Positions 1 through 11,811 of a stretch of DNA of 64,000 nucleotides are shown piece by piece. Source of the stretch: Lichina pygmaea (lineage: Eukaryota > Ascomycota > Lichinomycetes > Lichinales > Lichinaceae); NCBI GenBank assembly GCA_963422465.1, contig OY730169.1:620001-684000 (forward strand). Direction: 5' to 3'. How positions within the stretch are numbered: the stretch's first letter is position 1; every line of letters begins with the position of its first letter. Both the position numbers and the translations under genes were made by a program. The notes beneath the pieces were generated by a model, which was not told the DNA's origin, made no database searches, and worked only from the letters and a program-made list of their open reading frames with translations.

Positions 1-139
1 CAATACCGGTGGAGAAAAGAGAGGGAGTGGTGGGATGACCTATCAAATAACATGACATATATTGCGGTACTTATGTGGTAATGGACAATATCCCTCTTTT
101 TCCCTTCCACATCTTGTGCTCACACTCACCCATGCTCTA

Positions 140-2422
140 CTAAGTAGGTACGGGCGGACCGGAGCTGATAGTTGTCACAGGACCGGCGATGCCGATGCAG
201 ATGTACACATCCAGCCACAGCCCCGAACAGTCGTCGTCGAGGGCCGGATTCCAGGTGTAGAGATCACTGTTTGGGCAGAGAAGATAAAGGTTTAGTGCCT
301 TGCTGTCCTCGGGGCGAAAGAAGTAGAGGAGGGGAGCCAATGGAAGGATGGGAATCGAATGGCTGGGGTGCGTGTGGTCATGTCGACTTACCTCAGATCG
401 ATGCCTGCAGAGTTGGCAATGGCCCAGCACCCATCACCGGACTGAACAAGGTAGAATCTCCGACATCCAGAAACCATTCCGCTCTGGCACCAGCTGCTAT
501 TAGCATTCCATCTTCTTCTATGCTGGAGGGGAAGAAATCACCTGGACTGGTTGCGGCGTCGCTACCGGCCCCGACGTGGTTGAACTTCCCGGGGGGGTCG
601 AACTTCCGGGAGGTGTGCTCGAGCTTCCCGGAGGCGGAGTGGTTGACGAGGTAGATCCCACCCCGACGCAGACGCTGTATTCTGGCAGCAGGTTGTCGCA
701 GCTCGTCGCCCCGACGGCAGGGTTCCAGGCGTAGAAGTTGCTTTCGGAGATGCCGCTGACTTGTATGATCGAGTCGCACGTGTCGGAACTGTTGGCAGGG
801 TCATCGTCAGAACAGACCCTTCTTGGTGGATTTCAAGTGTCTTTCGCCTCCGTGGCAGGGGAGAGGCTGGGACCTACCTCGAAACAAGCCAGTACGCGTT
901 GCAATTGGCCGCGATGCCAGTCTGCGTCTGGTCACCGCCGCTCGAGGTGGAAGTCGGGATGGGTGACGAGCGCGTCGTTGGCGTGCCGGGGACTGCAACA
1001 CAGTAGAACATTCCTTCCTGGAAACAGTTTCATCAATGTCAGCCAGAGAAACAGTACTCGGAAGGCAGCCTCTGGGACTTTCAAGACACCGACAGACCTC
1101 GATGTCGGAGCAATCCGACGACACGCCTGGGTTCCAGGTGATGAAATCGGCGCTAGAGAAAGTACCGAACATGGCCGCGATGGAATCGCACGTGTCCGAA
1201 AGCGTCATCTGATACCACGCGACGCAGTTGCTTGCGATCCCACCTTGTACAGGCGACGGGAGCGTGGTCAACGTCGGCGGCATAGGCAGAGTGCCAGAGC
1301 TGAAATCGGCAACGCAATACCAATAACCAATCCAGAGACCGTCGCAATCACCCTGTAGTGCTGGGTTCCATTCGAAGAACTGGTCGCGGGTGATGTAATT
1401 GAACTGCTGCAAGATGACATTGCAGTTGTCATCCTACCAGACAACATCAGTGTTAGCGTGTTGCGCTCTGTGCTGTTGACCATCCTGGGGTCGGGCATAT
1501 CGGAAGCATAATCCTGAATGAATCAAGTCTCACCGGAACTGCTTGGTAGAAGGCTTGACAATCCGAGGCCAGGCCCGTCTGAGTTGGTGCAGCGGTGAAG
1601 CTTGAGTTGACCGTTGGCAAGGTGGTGGGCGTGAACGGAGTGACGGGTGGAATCGTCACCGGGGTTGATCCGGTCACAAAAGTGAGCGTTAAGGAGGGCT
1701 GCCACTGGATCCCCACACACACCCACCAGCCATAGAACAAGCCCGAGCAGTCGCTGCCCAGGCCTGGATTCCATGCGAGTCTAGTGCCGCGGTGCAACCG
1801 TGAGCATCACAGAGGGGCAAACGAATCTCCTCGGCTGCTCTCTCGCAGGCCGATCTTCCGACACTTACAGGTCCTCCATGGAAACCCAAGTCGCAAATCT
1901 ACGCTGTACCAACTCGCACGTATCTCCTCCCTCGACCAAGTACCACTTGTTGCAATGCGCCGGTTGACCAGCCTGGGTCCGTGCCGGCGGCCATGTCCTG
2001 TCGACGGTCGGCGTGGTGAGATTGTAGGAGGAGATCGGGTTCCTGATGGAGTACGTGCCGTTTCCGGTCGGCGTGGCCGTCGGGGAGGTGCTGTTTCCGG
2101 CGCCGGTGGTGTTCCCATCACTCGTCGTCGTCCCTGTGCCGGCGGAAGACCCGGTGCTGGTGCCCACGCCGACGCAGTACGAATAGGACAGCCAGAAGTT
2201 GGTGATGCAATCCTCCGAGACGTCCGGGTTCCAAGCGATGAACTGTGCATGTGTGATGCTGAAGGTCGTCTCGATGGACGCACACGAGTCCCCGGACACA
2301 ACGGTGTACCACTCGTTACAGTTCGACGCCGTCCCCGGCATCGTAGGGCCTGATGGGGTCGACCCCTGGGCGAAAACGCCAGCGGCGAGAGAGAGAAACA
2401 AAAGCCCAAGGAGAGAAGCCAT
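140..2422 (-). CDS. secreted protein with six LysM domains
   Basis: A chitin- or glycan-binding secreted protein of the fungal LysM effector type. The ATG at 2422-2420 opens a signal peptide (MASLLGLLFLSLAAGVFAQG). Six LysM units follow, each with the fungal Cys-rich pattern C-x3-(W/Y)Y...C...WNP...DC: ASNCNEWYTV, PAHCNKWYLV, SDCQAFYQAV, SNCVAWYQMT, ANCNAYWLVS and SGCRRFYLVQ; each ends in a WNP-x4-5-DC-like block (the fifth is WNPAVGATSC). Linkers are Ser/Thr/Pro-rich. The gene is spliced: several introns fall inside LysM units (for example the second unit crosses from about 1865 to 1780 by a GTAAGT...CTAG intron), and every junction keeps the LysM pattern. The stop is at 142-140. It is divergent to the metalloprotease and near a chitinase, a pairing often seen in fungi. 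Exon limits were worked out by eye, so a few may be off; the family call is firm. Whether it is an effector or binds the fungus's own wall cannot be told here. Confidence 0.9.
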
Positions 2423-3758
2423 CTTCAAGACCTCGGTGCGTCTTGGGGCGTAGCGATGAAAACAGGAACTTGATCAGATAAAGGAGCGTGGATTTTTTTT
2501 ACCTCGAAGGCGGCGTCACAGCTAAGGGGGAGCAGACCAAAGGGAGAGAAGACTCCTATCAACTGAGAACGAAGGACCGACTCCGAAGCAGAGTCCTGGG
2601 AAACAACAGTACGAGAAAAGAAGTGGGCATCATCTCAATCCCCATCCCAGGAGGATCAGAGCAGAGACGGCTCGAGATGGAAGCAGCAGCACAGATGGAT
2701 TGGGTGTTCCCCTCGCTCCACGGATCGCCGGCAATCCGCCGGACTTGGCCCCACGTCAATATCAAGCGTGCAGCCATGAGCTGCAGGGGCACGATCCTAC
2801 GGGTACTTCGAGGTACTTCAGGGGCGTCTGGTCGACGACACGCGCGTCTAGCGCGAACTATCATCAGCCGTCAACAGGCTGTTTCTCTCCACAGGGACCA
2901 CCGCCTAGAGTCCCCGGACGCTCGGCCGGCATCTAGCGAGATGATGAATCCTGCGTTGGCCGAGGCAGGGAGTGTTCAGACGACACTTCCTGCAGGGGTT
3001 CTGTTTCCTCATTGTTTTTTGTCAGCTGCGAACAGCGCCATAACGGCTTGGGCCGTCTGACGCTGCCTGCACTTCGGGCCACCATGCGCCGGAACATTGC
3101 AGCTCGAAGACGCCGAAGCAAGGACGTTCACGGCTCGGCTCCTGTGGCCCGGTCTGGGCGCATCCTTCGCGGAACAGTTGGAACCACCTCGGCGAAGCCG
3201 CTGTGGGACGCTAAGCGGCGTGGGGTCAGGACCCGCGCCGGATCGATCTCGGACGAGTTGAGCTCGGTAACAGGCCTGTCGGTGGCAAGATCACCGGTCT
3301 GTGGGACGTGTGATGATAGCGATGATAAGCGGCAACATGAGTGGGAGCTTGATCGCAGTCCGACGGGCGGCGTCCCAGGATCGGAAAGGCGCGCGGTGGT
3401 GTCAGCGGAGCACCTCCTCGAGAGTCTTCTCGGCCGTAGGAGCTATTCTTGCAACATCCGTGAACACCACGCAGGCCCCGTCCGACCACAGCCTCTGGGA
3501 GCCACGGGGGATTAATCCAGCGTCTCAGCGCGCAAGTCTGTCGTTTCTCCCTCGGGATAATCTGCCACAGGCCCACTACACTCCTTCTCGGCCCCGCCGT
3601 GTCGACCGCATTGTCCTTCCTTTCCAAACGACGCTCGTTCTCTCCAAGCTCCTCACCGCAGTCATTCATTTACGCTCTGATTGTCTACCCTTTGTCTTTC
3701 AACGACACTCGTTTACTCCGTCGTACGGAGAGGATATCCATAGCGCGTGGTTCGAGCG
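2423..3758. other. gene-free spacer, divergent promoter region
   Basis: This 1.3-kb stretch lies between the divergent LysM and metalloprotease genes and should hold both promoters. Open frames of 100-190 codons exist on both strands, but they overlap each other, lack recognisable domains and are Arg/Pro/Ser-rich in the way of chance frames in GC-rich DNA. A CT-rich stretch lies just before the protease start, at about 3600-3720. Confidence 0.5.
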
Positions 3759-4787
3759 ATGGCAACCTACCTGATCTTCGTTCTCTTGGTGTGCTCCTTG
3801 GGCGTTGAGGCCGGTAGTCGAGCGTGGGAAGGCTTCGGCCATGTGCCCGGGACTGGGAAAGCAGCTTCCTCCCTCCGCCGACGCTGGGTCACGATCAACC
3901 CGAGCGCGACCCTTGGCTTGTGGCCGCGCGGCACGATCAAGTATTGCTTCGAGAGCGATGCCACCAAGGCCAAGCTGCTCTATCACCTGCAGGCTGGCCG
4001 AGATCTCTGGTACCAGAATGGGCTCCGGGAAGCGGATTTCAGGCTGACCGAGGTGTCGGAGGCGGCGTGTCAGAACGACCGGGCCAACGTTCTTCTGATC
4101 AAGCACAACGATCGAGGCCAGCTTTCCGCCACGCCGGGACTGCCCCAATTGGACGCAAACAACCCGGACGACGAGGGACCGGTCATGAACCTCTCGGACC
4201 GTGATGACATCGGTATGCTCAACATCGCCGCCAACTTCGCGCACGAGCTCGGCCACGTCTGGGGTCTGTTGCACGAGCATCAGAATCCGGCCTTCTGGGG
4301 TATTCCGTACGGGGCTGGCCAGCAGCTCTTCGACTTCAACTGCGAGAACCTCAAAGACTACGCTGAGAAGTCCGCGGGGCTCAGCGCCGAGGACCGCGTC
4401 AGGCTCTGCCAAGAGAGGGCGTTTGCGGCGGAGAAGAAGTTTTCGGCGGCGGAGTACCTGCCCATCAACAACGTGCGCAAGCCGACCAGAGCCGTCGCGA
4501 AAGACTCCGACATCGACTTGCAGTCCATCATGCTGTACCCGAGCGGGGCCGGAGGCGCCGGGACGGCGACGTCGGCTGACAACGACCAGCGCGCCCCCAT
4601 CCTGCTGCTGGCCAGCGACGGGTCCAGGCTCCCGATCAACACCCGCCCCAGCCTCAAGGATGTCGAGGCCATCCAGCTGCTCTACAGCATCGACTGGCCC
4701 ACGACACGCCCGTCCTTGATCAGCGAGCCATCGAACCCGAAGCGCAGCAAGTTCTCAAAGCTCTTCAAGAGGAGTAAGTGCTTGTGA
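3759..4787 (+). CDS. secreted astacin-like zinc metalloprotease
   Basis: A single-exon gene of 342 residues. The ATG at 3759 begins a signal peptide (MATYLIFVLLVCSLGVEAG). A WPRGTIKYCF stretch near residue 55 resembles the beginning of an astacin catalytic domain. The zinc site is HELGHVWGLLHEHQNP near residues 164-179, matching the metzincin consensus HExxHxxGxxHE, so the three His ligands and catalytic Glu are present. The later SIMLYPSGAGG block near residue 245 fits the Met-turn, with a Tyr two residues after the Met as in astacins. The C-terminus is basic (KRSKFSKLFKRSKCL), which is unusual for a secreted protease. M12A/astacin-like is the best family call; the substrate is unknown. It lies between a LysM protein and a chitinase, so a role in the host or environment interaction is inferred. 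Confidence 0.85.
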   Translation: MATYLIFVLLVCSLGVEAGSRAWEGFGHVPGTGKAASSLRRRWVTINPSATLGLWPRGTIKYCFESDATKAKLLYHLQAGRDLWYQNGLREADFRLTEVSEAACQNDRANVLLIKHNDRGQLSATPGLPQLDANNPDDEGPVMNLSDRDDIGMLNIAANFAHELGHVWGLLHEHQNPAFWGIPYGAGQQLFDFNCENLKDYAEKSAGLSAEDRVRLCQERAFAAEKKFSAAEYLPINNVRKPTRAVAKDSDIDLQSIMLYPSGAGGAGTATSADNDQRAPILLLASDGSRLPINTRPSLKDVEAIQLLYSIDWPTTRPSLISEPSNPKRSKFSKLFKRSKCL

Positions 4788-5585
4788 CGGCCGGCAAGCC
4801 AGAACCCCCTTCCTCCCGTCCAAGCGCCCCAGTCCCGCCGCGTTCGATCCCCGAGCATAGGACGACGACGATCAGGGGAGAATCGGGTTGGGGAGAAGCG
4901 GAAAAGGGCTGCGATGATGCGAGCACTGTTGCAGGAGACACCAATGGCCCCACAGCATATGCTTGAGCCGCTTTGTACGACTACTCTGTTGACGACCTAT
5001 TTCATCAAACCATATGTATCCATACAGCACATGTGCCAATCTACAGTACCGTACCTCCCCCGGCTTTGTCCACCTCTCTTCAGTTTCCTTTCGTAAAAGT
5101 CACCGTCACCGATCAGTCGAAAAATGATCACGATGTTAATGGTGTGGTGGGGTCCAGGCTTATTCTCCCACTACGAAACGCTGGGCAAGTGATCAGGACA
5201 TTCGACACTATGCCTGGTTAGTTGGCTACGGTATCGTACCAACAGAACTTCTATTTTTGGATCGGTGGCGAGTAAAGCTAGAGACTAGCGTTCTGGCCCT
5301 ATAAATTACTCTGTTGGTTTGGCTGAAAAGGGGGGAGGGGGGGGTGGGAAACTTGCACACGGACAAGGGATGTTTAAAGAAAATAGGTAGATAGTACGGT
5401 AGAGAGTACGGCGGGGAAGAATAGAATTGTCTTATCACTTGCATGTTATCCAGTTGATCTTACTGTACAAGGCGGACTTTGCGGGTCTTCTCCTGTCGGG
5501 TGAACGAGCAGCTGCGAGACCTCCAACGGTCACGCATCCCACAGCTGACACCTGGACGTAATACAGTCTGAGGACACAACTTTGC
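4788..5585. other. gene-free convergent spacer
   Basis: An 0.8-kb spacer between the 3' ends of the metalloprotease and the chitinase. No coding region is recognised. It contains a G-rich run at about 5328-5346 and is otherwise featureless. Confidence 0.5.
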
Positions 5586-7640
5586 TCACAGCTCATCCGG
5601 CCAGCCGGTACCCAAGTCCGATCCCCCCAAAGGAGGCTCGGGGGGGATTTCCTTCTTGGGCCGGTCCAAGTTGTCGCCCAGAGCACCGATCAAGGTCCCG
5701 TCGTCCAAGTCGATGGCCCAGACCATGGTACTTTATCGAGACGAGAAGATGTCAGTCGGACGTTCCTCAAGAGGCGGAGGGAAGGAAAAAGCACAAACCC
5801 TCCAAGACATCGTCTGTTCGCATAGTCCACCTTGATCTTGAGCGTCTGGGTGTCGTCCCAGCTGACCCATTGGTTGCCATCCCATGTGACGATCTTGACG
5901 CCCGCTGGCTCGTCAAACGTTACAGTGGCGCCGTCGCTGATGATCTGCTGGATTTCCGCCGCGGACAGCACACCGGGCGTACCAGTACACTCGCCACCGC
6001 GGGCACCGTCGGTGAAGGGGCAGCCGGCCGCCAGGCAACTCGAACTCTCCATGGTGAAGCCTAGGCGGACATGTCAGCGGGACGATGAAACACGAAACAG
6101 ACAGACGGAGCGCGGCGAAGGATGGCCTGACTTCTCCCGTAGAACCCGAGCCCGAGAACGACTCGAGCTGGGTTGATGTTGTTCCTCCAGAGCAGCTCCA
6201 GCCCCAGGTTGATCTCCGTCATGTTGGTGTGCGCGAACGCGTACGGTCCAAGGAACTTGATACCGGCATCCCACACGCCGTCTAGAGAGATGTCAGTCCA
6301 TCTGCCCCCAGCTAGTTTCAGCCTCGGCGGACCCACGGATGTCGTATGTCATGATGTTGAACCAGTCCACGTATGGCTCCAGATTGACGATATCGAACCC
6401 TTTCAGGTACCAATACGATGCCGGCTACCGAAGGGTCAGCCTCTCGCCAGCAGCGATTCCCGAGTTACGGGCGACGTGCCAGTGTGACGGTCAAGCCAAA
6501 GCGCTTCCCAGTTGCGTTGAGACGACTCCTCAGCCGCCGCAAGAAGGTCACAAAGTTTCCAAAGTCCTCTGGAATCCCACCGCGGTCGTCAGCGACCGGA
6601 TATTCCCTGCGAGTATCGTATCAGCCGTCCATCCTTCGTCGGCGATCATCGCGAGAGGCCATCACCAATCGAGATCGACGCCGTCAAAGCCATTCGCGAG
6701 CATGAACGTGATCAGCGACTCGAAAAAGGCGTCTTGGGCCGACTGCGACTTTGCCAGATCCGAAAAGGTTGTCCGGGTCGGGCCTGGATCGTTCATGGCC
6801 CACCCCCCGATCGCGATCCAAACCTCGAGGTTCGGCTGGCGGTCCTTGAGGGCGGTGACGCGCTGATACAGGGATGCCGTACCGGCATCCATCGGGGCCA
6901 CGTGGAAGGTGTTTGGATTGATCAGGGCAAAGGCAAAGTTGATGTGGGTGTAGTAGCCGAGTGGGATTTCCTCGGGCGTCATCGCTACGGCTCGATTTAG
7001 CATGATGGCTCCAGACGCCAGACGAACAGGTCCATCGAGCATACTCCCACAAGGTCTCTGGAGGTTCCATCCCTCGTAGTAGCCAATGGTCTTGGCATCA
7101 GAGCTTCTCCCGCCGCACTCGGGAGAGGTGACGGTTTTGCCGCCGCAGAAGTCGGCAGTCGTCCCTACGCATAGCGACACCGTCAGTCTGAGGGTCGCCG
7201 CCCATGGCGCAGTTGAGGTTTCCGCATGACGAGGCTTACCGCAAAAGCCGAACTCGCTACAGCAAACGTTCAAGGGGCAGGTCGAAGCGTTGGACCACGC
7301 CGCTCCCCAGCCCGGGTCGCACTCGCTCTTGTAGTCGCAGGTCGAGGTGCAGTCGTCGCCACAAAAGTCTGGTCCAAGGCCGCAGTTGCCGTTGCCCTCG
7401 TCGTCTCTTTGTGCCGGAACTCGGTCAGCAGTTGCGTCACGTCCCAAGCATAAAACCGAGAGCGGAGCATGGCTTGACTCACAAGGGTCCACAGCAGCCG
7501 ATCTTGCAGGGTTTGGTGCTGGTGCAGATGAGATCCGGATTGTTCTCGGTGCCCTGAGCGAAGCTTCTCTGCGTCCAACAAACAAGAAGCAGCAAGACGA
7601 GGCTGATCAAGCTTCGCGCCGTCGGGGATGATGGGGCCAT
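5586..7640 (-). CDS. secreted chitin-binding GH18 chitinase
   Basis: A GH18 endochitinase. The ATG at 7640-7638 starts a signal peptide ([20 protein letters not shown] then [10 protein letters not shown]). Next come two Cys-rich hevein-type CBM18-like segments ([27 protein letters not shown], then TTADFCGG). The GH18 barrel starts at [10 protein letters not shown]; it has the substrate strand [12 protein letters not shown] and the catalytic motif DGVDLDW-EYP, where the catalytic Glu begins the next exon. [42 protein letters not shown] and [12 protein letters not shown] follow, and it ends just after the barrel with [13 protein letters not shown]. The architecture matches subgroup C fungal chitinases, but those usually extend much further; this one is the short form of roughly 480 residues. 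At least five introns; the one at 6479-6425 only fits as a GC-AG intron. Its LysM neighbour is in keeping with the subgroup C/LysM association. Confidence 0.9.
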
Positions 7641-7881
7641 GACAGGCGGTAAAGCAGCAAGTGAGCGTCGGAGAAGGAGAGACCGCCTTTGGTTGGGTCT
7701 AACGAGGGACTAAACAACGATAGACTTGACCAGAACAGCGCAACGGAGGTGCAGCCTGAAGGTCAGAACAACAGACGCATTAGTACTCTTTCTTCCAAGA
7801 ACTCAGGCCGGCCGGGGGGGGGGAACCGACCAGAGACCGACTAGGAGAGGCTGGCGCTTGCTCTCCAGCTCGAGGTCCGGT

Positions 7882-7902
7882 GGGGGGGGGGGGGGGGGGG
7901 GG
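7882..7902 (+). repeat. poly(G) tract, 21 G
   Basis: An uninterrupted run of 21 G upstream of the chitinase start. Such runs can form G-quadruplexes and are prone to length change and sequencing error. Confidence 0.9.
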
Positions 7903-8621
7903 TCGGCCAAGACGTCAGCTTCGAGATAGGTCCGAGTGGTAGCCAGGCAAGGACCATCGAGAAGGAAGGGTGTTGGTGGCGAACACAAGGATTCGGCGGC
8001 GAGGAGGCAGCCTCCACGGCACGTCCGAAGCTTCTTCTCAGCTGAACCTGCTCGATGCCGGCGACAGACATCGTGAGGACTGCCACCAGGGGAGAGATTG
8101 AGGGGCGCATCCTCCCGCTAGAACCCATCCAGCGAAGGACGAAGTGGAACCGCCTTTGATCTCGAGGTACATCTGGGTACTCTGCCCGGCACGGCAATTG
8201 CAGTAAAAAGCACCGCGATGCAGGTACGCTCGCCTCAGCCACGGGCTGGCCCGAGCTGGCACCCGTCAGCGACGACGATACGTCATGCGGGGCTCTGCCG
8301 CGTCCAACAGGCCGACGACGATGCTGTCAGAAAAGTAGCGTAACGGGTGCAACCACCACGGCGGCTGCCGCGCACCTGCAGTAGCCCCACGTGCCCCTGG
8401 AACGGCTCCTGGGCCGCCCTGCAGGGCCTCGATTACTGTACGGATATATAAACTACGTTTGATTACCAGAAACGGTAGGAAGATGAGAACCCGCAGGGCA
8501 GGAGCGCGACGAAGCAGGAAAGGCGGCGCGGATCGCGCGTGTGATCAGGCACGATGTGAGAGCCAGGGGCGGCCTGAATCCTTCGCGTGGAAGTACTGTA
8601 GGAACTAGGCCGGTTACGATG

Positions 8622-8740
8622 TACCCGTGCCGAAGGGGGGGGGGGTTATGGTGGAGGGGTGTCCCGGACCTACAGTACAGTACCGAAGGGATCCCCGGGG
8701 GGGGGGGGGGGGGGGGTAAAAACCCCCTACGGCACGGGTA
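8622..8740. repeat. inverted repeat around poly(G), possible foldback element
   Basis: TACCCGTGCCG at 8622-8632 is repeated in inverse as CGGCACGGGTA at 8730-8740, and both arms continue into G/C runs facing inward. The 97-bp loop holds a run of 20 G at 8697-8716. No clear target duplication flanks it, so a MITE is possible but unproven. Confidence 0.5.
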
Positions 8741-9289
8741 GCACGGGCTCTTCGAATCCTTCGAGACGACATGCATCGTCTGATTAGATTGGCCTGCAGA
8801 AAGCTTGGGCTGCAGCCAAAAAAAACTCGTTTCATCCTCGGCAACGGCAGGCCACCGGCGGATCCGAAAGGAGGAGCCAGCACTGTCCCATGGGACAGCC
8901 GGCGGCGCCGCCGTAGGGTCGTGGATCGGAGCTGGGTGCGCGGCCAATCCGCCCGCCGCGGACCCGTGGCCACCTGGTGCAGCTGGATCGAGGACCGACT
9001 CCTTCGGGTCTCGGTCGTTCCCACGGAAGATGAAAAAGGCCCGGATGGCTTGGTTGCTCGTTCTCTTCCTCTTCTCCGAAGCCCCAAGCCTGGAGCACCG
9101 TCGTTCATCTCCATCCCGAAGCGCGGGCATCTGCGTACCGGGAGCAGTCACTCATTCGCAGTGCCCCTGCTCGCTTTCACTCCTTCGAGGTGTTCCAGCT
9201 TTCCAGCAGTGAGGGCGCGCATCGAGTTCGGTATCCTTGTCCCGTTGTTTTGTTTCTGAGGAGAGGCAGAGAGACGGAGACTCGCAGAT

Positions 9290-11296
9290 ATGGCGGTCTC
9301 CTGGGTGCTTGCGCCTCTTCTGACACTGGCGACTTTGACCGCTTCCTATGTTCTCCATGGCAGCCGCCCGTTGGACATGACCCCACAGCTCGGGAGACTC
9401 GGCCGACGAGCAACATCGGATCCGGCCGACTTTTCCTGGGTCAAGAGGTGGGCAGCCATCGGCGACAGCTTCACCTCCGGGGTGGGTTCTGGAAAGCTCT
9501 ATAGCCAGGAGGCCGGCGACTATAAATGCGCTCGGTACGACCATTCGTACGCGGCCTTGGTCAACAACTACCTCGGGCCTTCGGTGCAGAAGTTCCAGTA
9601 CACCGCCTGTGCCGGTGACCGGTCCGCCCAGATCCACAACCAAGTCTCCGACCTGGATGGAAATCTGAACTTGGTCATGATGACGGCCGGAGGGAACGAT
9701 CTCTGCCTGGTAGGATCGGCTCACACACGATAGGAGGAGGTGCTTGAAACGCTGACCGTGCGGAAAACACGTCGATAGGCTGGAATCATCCTGAGGTGCA
9801 TCTTCCTGCCCTTCCAGGGCGAAGCCAAGTGTCAGGAGATCCTCGACAAGGCTCAAGAGAACATCGACACGATCCTGAAGCCGAACCTGAAGCAGATCCT
9901 CGAAGCCTTGAACGACAAGATGGTGACCGACAGCGTCGTGGTGTACAACGGATATGCTCAGTACTTCAACACCGCCAACGAAGCCTGCTCCTCGGACCAA
10001 GATTGGTCCTTTCCCAAGCTGCCCGTCGTGTCGGGCTTGAAGTTGACCGTCAGTCGTCGATCGAAGTTCAATACGTTGGTGAAGAACATCAACAAGGCCA
10101 TCCAGGAGGTCGTGGAAGATGTCACCGAGAACTCCGACCTCAAGTACACGGTTGGCGTCGCCGACTGGGATCCTTGGCCCAGAGACGGTGTCAGCGGCCA
10201 GATGTGCGACCCGTCGTCGACCGGGAGGTATCCTGACCCGAGCCAAGGCGATCTCCAGTTCTTCAAGCCCGACACCTTCGTCAGCCCTCAGTTCCACGAT
10301 GAGTTGAAGAAGAGGGACATCGGGCCGGAGGACGAGCGCGTGATGCGGGAGATGGAGGAACGCTCCTCCAACATCTACGGCTCGCTGCTGTGGAGGTCGG
10401 CCGACCCGCGCGCCGCTGCTCGGCACCGGCTCGACCGCCGCGCTCCTGCCCCGCCAAACTGCCCCGGCGACGAGAACTTCGACTTCACCTTTGGCTTGGG
10501 CGTCCCGGACGCGTTCGGCAAGTTCTTCCACCCGAACGAGCTGGGCCACGAGACCATCACCGCCTTTGCGCTCGAGACCATGATCGACCTGCGCGCCAAG
10601 GTCCTCGGCCTGGATCCGTCGTGCGCGGCGGACGACGAGTTCAAGTGCTGGCAGAAGGATGGCCGCAAGGGGTACGCCAACCCGGACCGGCTCAACAAGA
10701 ACTACAAGAAGTTCTGCGACGACGTGGACCCACCGTCGAACACGAAGAACTGGAAGCGGGAGAAGACGTACCACGACGGTACGCCTGACGGTCACACGTT
10801 CCTGCTCCAGCTTTCGGACGACGCCAGCAGATTCGACAAGGACGAGTGCTTGGAGTCCTTTGACCGCATCATCAACAGCTGCGATGGCAACGACCCGGAC
10901 AACCCCATGAACTGGAAGTTTGGCGGCCGATACGTGAGAGGCGCTTACACGTACGAGGTCAACATCCAACGAGACAACAGGCCGTGGCCGCCGATCAAGA
11001 CGCCGACTGGCGAATGTGAAGGATGGTACAAGGTCTTCTTTGGCGAGTACAAGATGCGCGGCGCCGGCTGGTCCGGCTGGGACTCGGGTCAGAAGACACT
11101 TCTCCCGAAGATCAAGGGATGCCTGGGACTGGGGGTCACGAAATGGAAATTCGAGTACTTTGACGAGCCAGATGATGGGATGGAGTGGAAAGCGTCCTTC
11201 AATACACCCATCTGGGTGCGATCCAGGTGTTTCAAAAACAACAAGGTTGCTTTTGCCGCCGGTGGCTTCACCGACGGATGCAAGGGCAACGATTGA
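9290..11296 (+). CDS. secreted SGNH/GDSL-type hydrolase
   Basis: A predicted secreted esterase/lipase-like SGNH hydrolase of about 645 residues. Two exons, 9290-9709 and 9779-11296, are joined in phase by a 69-nt intron. The N-terminus is hydrophobic (MAVSWVLAPLLTLATLTASY), fitting a signal peptide. The SGNH blocks are visible: block I GDSFTSG near residue 63 (nucleophile Ser), block III GGND near residue 133, and block V HPNELGH with the catalytic His near residue 390. A Cys-rich C-terminal region of about 240 residues (FKCWQKDGRKGY..., WKFGGRYVRGAYTYEV, GAGWSGWDSG) follows and is typical of a larger fungal subgroup whose function is unknown. The substrate cannot be read from sequence. A long open frame lies antisense across this gene but is judged a shadow. 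Confidence 0.88.
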
Positions 11297-11811
11297 GAGG
11301 CGATTGCTGCCATCAGGGAAACACGGTGAGGGGGAAGACCACAGCATGTAAGATAATCCATTGCGGAGAAGTGTGAGAGGAAGAGGAGTACTCAGGCTGC
11401 TTATATCTTGCTACCATGATAGTGGCTTTGTATAGTGTGAAGGGTGTCCAAAACAGGTTCCAGGCAAGAGATGTGGAGTGGTCACGATCAGAGTCACATA
11501 CGTACGTACTTCAGTACGTACGTAGTCAGTACAGCACCTGTAATGGCGTGTCAAAAGTCACAAGCAACCTGCTTCGGTGGATGTGGAAAAATCTCCAAAA
11601 GCGGTGCCAGAAACCTCTATTTCCGCCAGCTATTTTTACAGGAATTCCACTTACAGTACGATGGTCAGACAGAAGTATCGCATCCCTAGCGTACGTTTTA
11701 GCCCTCTCTTAGCGCATCTCGCCGTGCAGAGTCAGTACGTACCGACGTACCCACCCGGGATACTGTATCTGACAACGGCCGCGGTAGCTGCGACAGCCGC
11801 GCGCTTAAGCA
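11297..11811. other. gene-free spacer with GTAC array
   Basis: A 515-bp spacer. It contains a cluster of GTAC/CGTAC words at about 11498-11535, similar to clusters elsewhere in the window, and otherwise no recognisable feature. Confidence 0.5.

Larger units (their letters stand above)
7641..9289. other. gene-free spacer with G runs and an inverted repeat
   Basis: A 1.65-kb stretch between the chitinase and SGNH genes with no recognisable coding region; overlapping open frames on both strands are low-complexity. It holds pure G runs at 7882-7902, 8635-8645 and 8697-8716, an inverted repeat (8622-8740) and an AT-rich TATATAAA-like spot near 8444-8452 on the + strand with no gene just downstream. 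Confidence 0.5.

Noticed and set aside
2488-3774. Several overlapping frames of 100-190 codons before the metalloprotease
   Set aside because: They overlap on both strands, have no signal or domain and lie in a divergent promoter region.
9152-11347. A 731-codon open frame on the minus strand, antisense to the SGNH hydrolase gene
   Set aside because: It covers the sense gene in frame register, has no recognisable domain and is rich in Val/Leu/Arg/Asp as expected when a GC-rich gene is read backwards. The sense frame has all SGNH blocks.
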